DNA of 64,000 bases, from contig CAVPFB010000003.1 in the NCBI GenBank assembly GCA_963703665.1, positions 124,001 through 188,000 of the forward strand, written 5' to 3'. Under the pieces are notes generated by a model, which was not told the origin of the DNA, searched no databases, and saw nothing but the letters and a program-made list of their open reading frames with translations. A program made the translations under genes and the position numbers. This DNA comes from AP-15 sp963703665 (GTDB taxonomy: Bacteria; Pseudomonadota; Alphaproteobacteria; ATCC43930; CGMCC-115725). Shown one piece after another: positions 59,373 through 64,000 of this stretch (its first letter is position 1; each line of letters starts with the position of its first letter).

Positions 59373-59831
59373 TTATTTGACCGCGACGATGATCTCGATC
59401 TCGACTGGAATGCCGCCCGGCAGCGAGCTCATCCCGACCGCCGAGCGGGCGTGGCGGCCGCGCTCGCCGAAAACCTCGACAAACAGGTCCGAGCAGCCGT
59501 TGACGACCTTGGGGTGATCCTCGAAATCGAGAGCGGCATTGACCATGCCGAACACTTTGACGATGTCCTCGACCCGGTCGAGATCGCCGAGGGCCTCGCG
59601 CAACGCCGCGATCAGCACCAGCCCGACGCCGCGGGCCTGGCGGTAGCCCTCTTCGATCGACATGCCGGCGCCGAGCTTGCCGCGCGACGTCTTGCCGTCG
59701 ACATCAGGCGGGCCCTTGCCCGACAGGTAGAGCAGGTTGCCGATGCGTTTGGCGTGGACGTAGTTGCCGATCGGGTCGCCGACCGCCGGAAGCGTGATCC
59801 CCAGCTCAGCGAGCCGTTGCTCGGTCTTCAT
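59373..59831 (-). CDS. RidA/YjgF-family protein
   Basis: This is a 152-residue trimeric enamine/imine deaminase fold from ATG 59831, with GAGGGAG upstream. Family features are GNLLYLSGKGPPDVDGKTSR, LGDLDRVEDIVKVFGMVNA and the carboxylate-binding Arg in GRHARSAVGMSSLPGGIPVE. The extended form (YjgF_endoribonc) is common in alphaproteobacteria. It precedes the transporter by two bases, so both are one transcript; a ureide or amino-acid clean-up role with the PuuE-like gene is inference. Confidence 0.93.
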   Translation of the reverse strand: MKTEQRLAELGITLPAVGDPIGNYVHAKRIGNLLYLSGKGPPDVDGKTSRGKLGAGMSIEEGYRQARGVGLVLIAALREALGDLDRVEDIVKVFGMVNAALDFEDHPKVVNGCSDLFVEVFGERGRHARSAVGMSSLPGGIPVEIEIIVAVK

Positions 59832-59882
59832 CGCTCCCTCTCCGCACGTGCGGCCGCATCATAGCCGAAGTGGCGACGGGTT

Positions 59883-60137
59883 TCAGCGGCAACGATATTG
59901 TGCGATCTGGTCGCTGCCGTCCTGTAGGGTGGAGGCGAGCTCGGCGGATTTGCCCCATGATCTGCAATGCAGCGCGGCAACCCGATAGGCCGCGGCGTCG
60001 GGGGTGTTGTCCCAATACCAGCGCAGGGTGATCTCGTTCGCCGATTTGTTGAGCGTCCAGGGCGCCGCACTACATGCGCCGAGCCCGAGCAGCCCGGCAA
60101 TCCCGGCCGCTCGCACCACCATGCTAAGTTTCGACAT
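59883..60137 (-). CDS. Small lipoprotein
   Basis: This is 84 residues from ATG 60137. The lipobox LGAC (Cys22) follows a short hydrophobic stretch (AAGIAGLLGLGAC). The mature part, LNKSANEITLRWYWDNTPDA then YRVAALHCRSWGKSAELAST, resembles small lipoproteins of alphaproteobacteria with no assigned role. It diverges from the methyltransferase gene with about 107 bases between. Confidence 0.8.
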   Translation of the reverse strand: MSKLSMVVRAAGIAGLLGLGACSAAPWTLNKSANEITLRWYWDNTPDAAAYRVAALHCRSWGKSAELASTLQDGSDQIAQYRCR

Positions 60138-60244
60138 CGACGCCTCGCTCGATTGGCTCTGCGATCGGCCTGTGCTGGGCCCGATCGTCCTGCGACAAAC
60201 GCCGCGGCGCTTCCGCCAGTTTCGTCTTTTTCGGGAGAGCGGCT

Positions 60245-61633
60245 ATGATCGGCAATATACGTGGCTATGTCGCCGACATCCCGTATCTGCGCGACTTCAA
60301 GCCGATGCTGGCGCCGGCGTGGCTCGATCATGCCGCACTCGTCTGCGGGGTCGAGCCGCCCACCCGCGATCGCGGTTTCGCCTGGTGCGACCTCGGCTGC
60401 GGCCAGGGCGTCACCGCCGCGATTCTCGCGGCGACCCATCCGCAAGGCCGGTTCCACGGCATCGACGCGATGCCGGTGCATGTCGAGCATGCGCGCCGCC
60501 TCGCGGCCGAGGCCGGGATCGCAAATCTGCGCCTCGACGCGGTCGATTTCGCCGCGGCGATCGAACTCGATCTGCCGGCCTTCGATTACATCGTCGCGCA
60601 CGGCGTTTACAGCTGGGTCGACGGCGAGGCCCAGGCCGCGCTGCGGCGGTTCGTCGACCGCCATCTCAAACCCGGCGGTCTCGTCTATGTCAGCTACAAT
60701 GCGATGCCGGGTTGGGCGCGCGACCTGCCGTTTCAGCGCCTGGCGCATGAACTGGGACGGCACGGCACCGGCGACAGCGCGGCGCGCTTTGCCGCCGCCA
60801 TCGAGATCATCCGGGCGATGGCCGCGGCCGGGCTGCCGGCGCTGACCCCGAGCGTCACTCTCGCCGAGCTCGATGTGCGACCGCAAGACTATGCCCAGGC
60901 CTATCTCGTGCATGAATTCATGCACGCCGCCTGGCGGCCGCTCTATGTGACCGAGATGCGCGCCGCGATGGCGGGGATCGGCCTTGGCACCGTCGGCTCG
61001 GCAACCCTGATCGAGAACTTCGATGGTCTGGTCTTGAACGATGCCGCGCATGAGATCCTGTCGGGAATTGCCGACCCGGACATCCGCGAATTGCTCCGCG
61101 ATTTCTTTCTCGATCAGCGCCTGCGCCGCGACATTTTCGATCGCGGCAACCGCCGTCTCGACGCCGAGGAGCGCGCCCGCCGGCTGCTGGCCGGCACCTG
61201 CGCGCTGGCCCGCCCGGCCCCCACGATCCGCTGCGCAACCACAACCCCCGCGGGCGAGCGAGCCTACGACACTCCGACTGCACGTGCGATCGTCGCGGCA
61301 CTCGCGACCGGCCCACGCCCGCTCGCCGGCCTCGCCGCCATGCCGGACCTGCTAGAGACCATGCTGACCCTGTGCGCCGCCGGCGACGCAATGCCGGTCG
61401 AGCCCGGCCAGGCTCGGGTCGAACGGCTCAATCGCGCGCTCTGGCGACGGCTCGGCGGTCCCGACGAGATCGGCTGGCTGGCACTCCCCTGCGGCACCGC
61501 CCTCGAAGCCGATCGCCGATTGCTCGGCACCCTGCGCGACAGCGCGGCGATCGACGAGCGGCGCCATCCCGGCTGGCGCGGTTTCCTCGCCGCGCACGGC
61601 ATCGTTCCTCAGTACAGCACCGATGGCAGATAG
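60245..61633 (+). CDS. Class I methyltransferase with methyltransferase-regulatory domain
   Basis: This is 462 residues from ATG 60245, with CGGGAGAG upstream. The SAM-binding motif is WCDLGCGQGVTAAILAATHP, then GRFHGIDAMPVHVEHARRL, and VAHGVYSWVDGEAQAALRRF with LKPGGLVYVSYNAMPGWARD are marks of this group. The second half (YLVHEFMHAAWRPLYVTEMR and onward) is the regulatory domain found fused to methyltransferases in proteobacteria. Substrate unknown. The 3' end overlaps the convergent GNAT gene by 25 bases. Intact. Confidence 0.9.
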   Translation: MIGNIRGYVADIPYLRDFKPMLAPAWLDHAALVCGVEPPTRDRGFAWCDLGCGQGVTAAILAATHPQGRFHGIDAMPVHVEHARRLAAEAGIANLRLDAVDFAAAIELDLPAFDYIVAHGVYSWVDGEAQAALRRFVDRHLKPGGLVYVSYNAMPGWARDLPFQRLAHELGRHGTGDSAARFAAAIEIIRAMAAAGLPALTPSVTLAELDVRPQDYAQAYLVHEFMHAAWRPLYVTEMRAAMAGIGLGTVGSATLIENFDGLVLNDAAHEILSGIADPDIRELLRDFFLDQRLRRDIFDRGNRRLDAEERARRLLAGTCALARPAPTIRCATTTPAGERAYDTPTARAIVAALATGPRPLAGLAAMPDLLETMLTLCAAGDAMPVEPGQARVERLNRALWRRLGGPDEIGWLALPCGTALEADRRLLGTLRDSAAIDERRHPGWRGFLAAHGIVPQYSTDGR

Positions 61634-62466
61634 GCGCCGGCGGGCTCGTTGTAGAAGCCGGTCGTCATCAAGGTCATCTGATGGACCAGCCGCAACCCAT
61701 GTTCCAAACACCAGCGGAACAGCTCGCCATTGCGCGTCGGCAGCAGAAACCCGCCATGCTCGAAGCTCGGCGCGGCGCCGATCAGCGCCTCTAAACCCTG
61801 GTTGCTGTCGGCGACGGCGTGACCGAAAAAGGCGAGCTCGCTGGCGTAGGCTGTGACCTGGCCCAGATGCTCGACCAGGCGCGCCGTCCCCTGGCGGACC
61901 GCGTCGCGCAGCTCGCCGTCGCGATCGTGCCCGTGCACCCGCCGGCACAGCGCGTTGCAGGCCTCCAGATCGCCCTCGCTCGCCGGCCGCACCTCGTAGC
62001 CGGGAACACGGATGCCGAGCCGCCGCCCTTCGATTTTCGAGCACGGCTCGCGGCTGTCGAATCCGAGCTTCGTATAAAGGCACAACGACCGGTTGTGATA
62101 GGCCGATTGCAGCAATCTGACCCCGGCGGCGGCGCGCGCGGCCTCGCGCTCGATGACGGCCAGCATCAGCCGGCGGCCAATCGACCGATTTTGCGCCGCC
62201 GGATCGACGGTGATCGGGCCGATGCCGGCGATGGTACCGCGCTCGTCGACAAAGTTGCTGCCGACGATCGTACCGTCCTCTTCAGCCACGACCGAATAAA
62301 ACCCCGGATGCGACAGCAAGGTCTTCATCAGCCTGACCGCAACATCTGGCGCGGGGAAATCCCACGGGAAATTATGCGCGCTCGAGATCGACTTGAACGC
62401 CTCGAACGCGATGACGCCGCACGCGCCGGCATCCTCGATCCTGCCGCGCCGCAGGGTTGTGCTCAT
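61609..62466 (-). CDS. GNAT-family N-acetyltransferase with two domains
   Basis: This is 285 residues from ATG 62466. The acetyl-CoA site is PITVDPAAQNRSIGRRLMLA, preceded by GTIVGSNFVDERGTIAGIGP. A second, weaker GNAT-like half follows (YEVRPASEGDLEACNALCRR to GGFLLPTRNGELFRWCLEHG). The C-terminal HGLRLVHQMTLMTTGFYNEP is typical of this tandem type. Target unknown. It lies divergent from the Rieske oxygenase gene, with 165 bases between starts. Confidence 0.9.
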   Translation of the reverse strand: MSTTLRRGRIEDAGACGVIAFEAFKSISSAHNFPWDFPAPDVAVRLMKTLLSHPGFYSVVAEEDGTIVGSNFVDERGTIAGIGPITVDPAAQNRSIGRRLMLAVIEREAARAAAGVRLLQSAYHNRSLCLYTKLGFDSREPCSKIEGRRLGIRVPGYEVRPASEGDLEACNALCRRVHGHDRDGELRDAVRQGTARLVEHLGQVTAYASELAFFGHAVADSNQGLEALIGAAPSFEHGGFLLPTRNGELFRWCLEHGLRLVHQMTLMTTGFYNEPAGAYLPSVLY

Positions 62467-62631
62467 GACCTCCCCCTTTGCCCGCGATTTGCCGGTCCAT
62501 ACCACAAAACCGGTAAGAAAGCGCAGCCGCGGCTGCTGTCCGGCTCTTGCCCTCGGCCCGTGATCGGCCGATGATCGGGTTCGGCTCGCCGCGACTGCGG
62601 CGCCTCACCTATTTGATCAGGAGCGCACCCG

Positions 62632-63928
62632 ATGCTGTCACCCGAAGACAACGAGCTGGTAACCCGTATCGGTCCCGGAACGCAGATGGGCGACGTGCTG
62701 CGGCGCTATTGGATCCCGGCATTGCTGACCCGCGAAATGCCCGAGCCCGATGGCCCGCCGGTGCGCGTCCAGCTGCTCGGCGAGAAGCTCGTCGGGTTTC
62801 GCGACAGCGCGGGCCGGGTCGGCCTCGTCGACGAGTTCTGCCCGCATCGCCGCGCCTCGCTGTGGTTCGGGCGCAACGAGGAAGGGGGGCTGCGCTGCGT
62901 CTATCACGGCTGGAAATTCGACACTCGACGGCAACTGCGTCGAGCAGATGAACGAGCCCGAGCCGTTCTGCAGCAAGGTCCGGCTGACCGCCTATCCGAC
63001 GGTCGAGATGGGCGGCGTGATCTGGGCCTATCTGGGGCCGCGCGACAAGATGCCCGCACCCCCGGCCTTCGAATGGACCCAGGTGCCGGAAACCCACCGC
63101 CACGTCTCGAAGGTGTGGGAGGAATGCAACTGGCTGCAGGCGCTGGAAGGCGGCATCGACACCTCGCACGCGCCGATCCTGCATCGCACGATCACCCCCA
63201 ACACCAGCCGGCCGGGCATTCCGGTGCAGGGGCCGTTTGTCCGCGGCCGGGCGCCGTTGCTCGAGGTCGACGTGACCGATTACGGCTACCGCTATGTCGG
63301 GATCCGGCCGCTCGACGACGACAAGACCTATGTCCGCTCCTACCATTTCGTCATGCCGTTCACCCAGATCCGGCCGCAGCAATTGGGCCGCGCGCTGGGC
63401 GGCGGCGACCGCACCAACATCGCCGGGCACATCTGGGTCCCGATCGACGACGAGAACTGCATGGTGTGGAACTGGATGTACAGTTTTGGCGACAAGGGTC
63501 TGAGCGACGACGACCGGATGGAGCGCGGCAACGGCAACGGCCCCGACTATGTCGAGACCGCCGGCGAGTTCCGCTCGTTCCGCAACAAGACCAACAACTG
63601 GATGATCGACCGCCAGGTGCAGAAGAACGAGACCTTCACCGGCATCGACGGCATCAACACCCAGGACCGCGCGGTGCAGGAAGGCATGGGGCCGATCGTC
63701 GACCGCTCGAAGGAGCATCTGGGGCCGGCCGACCGCGCGATCATCGCGACGCGGCGGCTGCTGCTCGACGCGGTCAAGACGGTGCAATCAGGCGGCAACC
63801 CGCCCGGGGTCGACACCAGCTATTATTCGGCGCGGGCGATCGAAAAGATCTTCCCGCGGCAGGAAACCTGGCGCCAGACCGTGCTGCCCGAGATGTACGC
63901 CGAGGATTTTCCGGTCGCGGCCAAATAA
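62632..63928 (+). CDS. Rieske [2Fe-2S] oxygenase (phthalate-4,5-dioxygenase-like), one frameshift
   Basis: This is about 432 residues from ATG 62632 (MLSPEDNELVTRIGPGTQMG), with ATCAGGAGCG upstream. The Rieske ligands are Cys70 and His72 (FCPHRRASLWFG) and Cys89 and His92 (CVYHGWKFDT). A one-base change near 62927 moves the frame to DGNCVEQMNEPEPFCSKVRL. The catalytic iron site is NWLQALEGGIDTSHAPILHR, of the phthalate/isophthalate-like class with the D..(S/H)..H pattern. It ends at TAA 63928 after EDFPVAAK. No ferredoxin or reductase is near, and its aromatic substrate is not known. Confidence 0.9.
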
Positions 63929-64000
63929 CCGGGACGGCTTAAGCCTTCGCTTACCCCGAGCTGCGAGGCTCCCGAAGGCGGCGGTGCCGGCTAACGAGCT

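Noticed and set aside
1..64000. CRISPR array, tRNA or rRNA genes
   Set aside because: No regularly spaced direct repeats, cloverleaf-like sequences with a TTCGA-type T loop, or rRNA signatures were recognised by eye on either strand; a tRNA could be missed without a scan.

Overview
The window is about 64 kb of GC-rich DNA (visibly around two-thirds G+C) from an alphaproteobacterium. The evidence is the dapD-dapE-(membrane protein)-truA-fmt-def run, the split transhydrogenase pntAA-pntAB-pntB, the SRP RNA-dnaX-ybaB-recR block, and many acyl-CoA, CoA-transferase and Rieske genes typical of soil Rhodospirillales/Hyphomicrobiales-like genomes. The order is inference; no rRNA or tRNA is present to fix it. 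The chromosome looks normal, with no plasmid or phage backbone.

A dominant feature is the many one-base frame changes inside otherwise well conserved genes, including genes expected to be essential (dnaX, fmt) and core housekeeping genes such as recR and pnt. They most likely reflect indel errors in a draft or metagenome assembly, so broken genes are annotated at the extent of the intact gene with the break positions stated.

Layout. 0-1.7 kb: 5' part of a type I restriction R subunit. 1.8-4.8: pnt operon (minus). 5.1-8.9: ECF sigma/anti-sigma pair, then a response regulator/histidine kinase pair (plus). 9.1-11.4: a mitochondrial-type aconitase. 11.7-17.2: a tightly coupled minus-strand operon of alpha/beta hydrolase, type III polyketide synthase, ICMT-like methyltransferase, DHA2 exporter and cytochrome P450, the best specialised-metabolism candidate. 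17.3-18.5: glycosyltransferase. 18.7-21: small unknown gene and a cobalt-type nitrile hydratase operon (nthA-nthB-accessory) ending in a clear terminator. 21.5-24.6: secreted, cupin, DUF3500 and DUF3108-like proteins. 25.2-32.3: lysine biosynthesis (dapD, dapE), a proline-rich membrane protein, truA-fmt-def and pyrE. 32.6-36.2: an AT-richer accessory cluster (polysaccharide deacetylase, ATP-grasp, phosphatase-like, methyltransferase).

36.3-43.1: CoA-transferase and amidohydrolase, a 5'-truncated PEP-CTERM protein, a DUF4160/DUF2442-HTH pair with a palindromic operator-like site, a decayed second copy of the amidohydrolase, NIPSNAP and lipoprotein genes, and a D-2-hydroxyacid dehydrogenase. 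43.1-46.0: two secreted-protein genes enclosed by a 19/20-bp inverted repeat. 46-49: recR, ybaB, dnaX, SRP RNA. 49.2-51.9: an ECF42-type sigma locus with two DGPF/YCII proteins and a GST. 51.9-64: two Rieske oxygenases, two enoyl-CoA hydratase-family genes, two MFS transporters, a degenerate GIY-YIG protein between repeat copies, a PuuE-like deacetylase, RidA, a regulatory-domain methyltransferase and a GNAT protein.

Several families of short palindromic intergenic repeats lie at 18.5, 25.0, 38.8, 40.6, 45.0, 46.7 and 56.6-57.1 kb.
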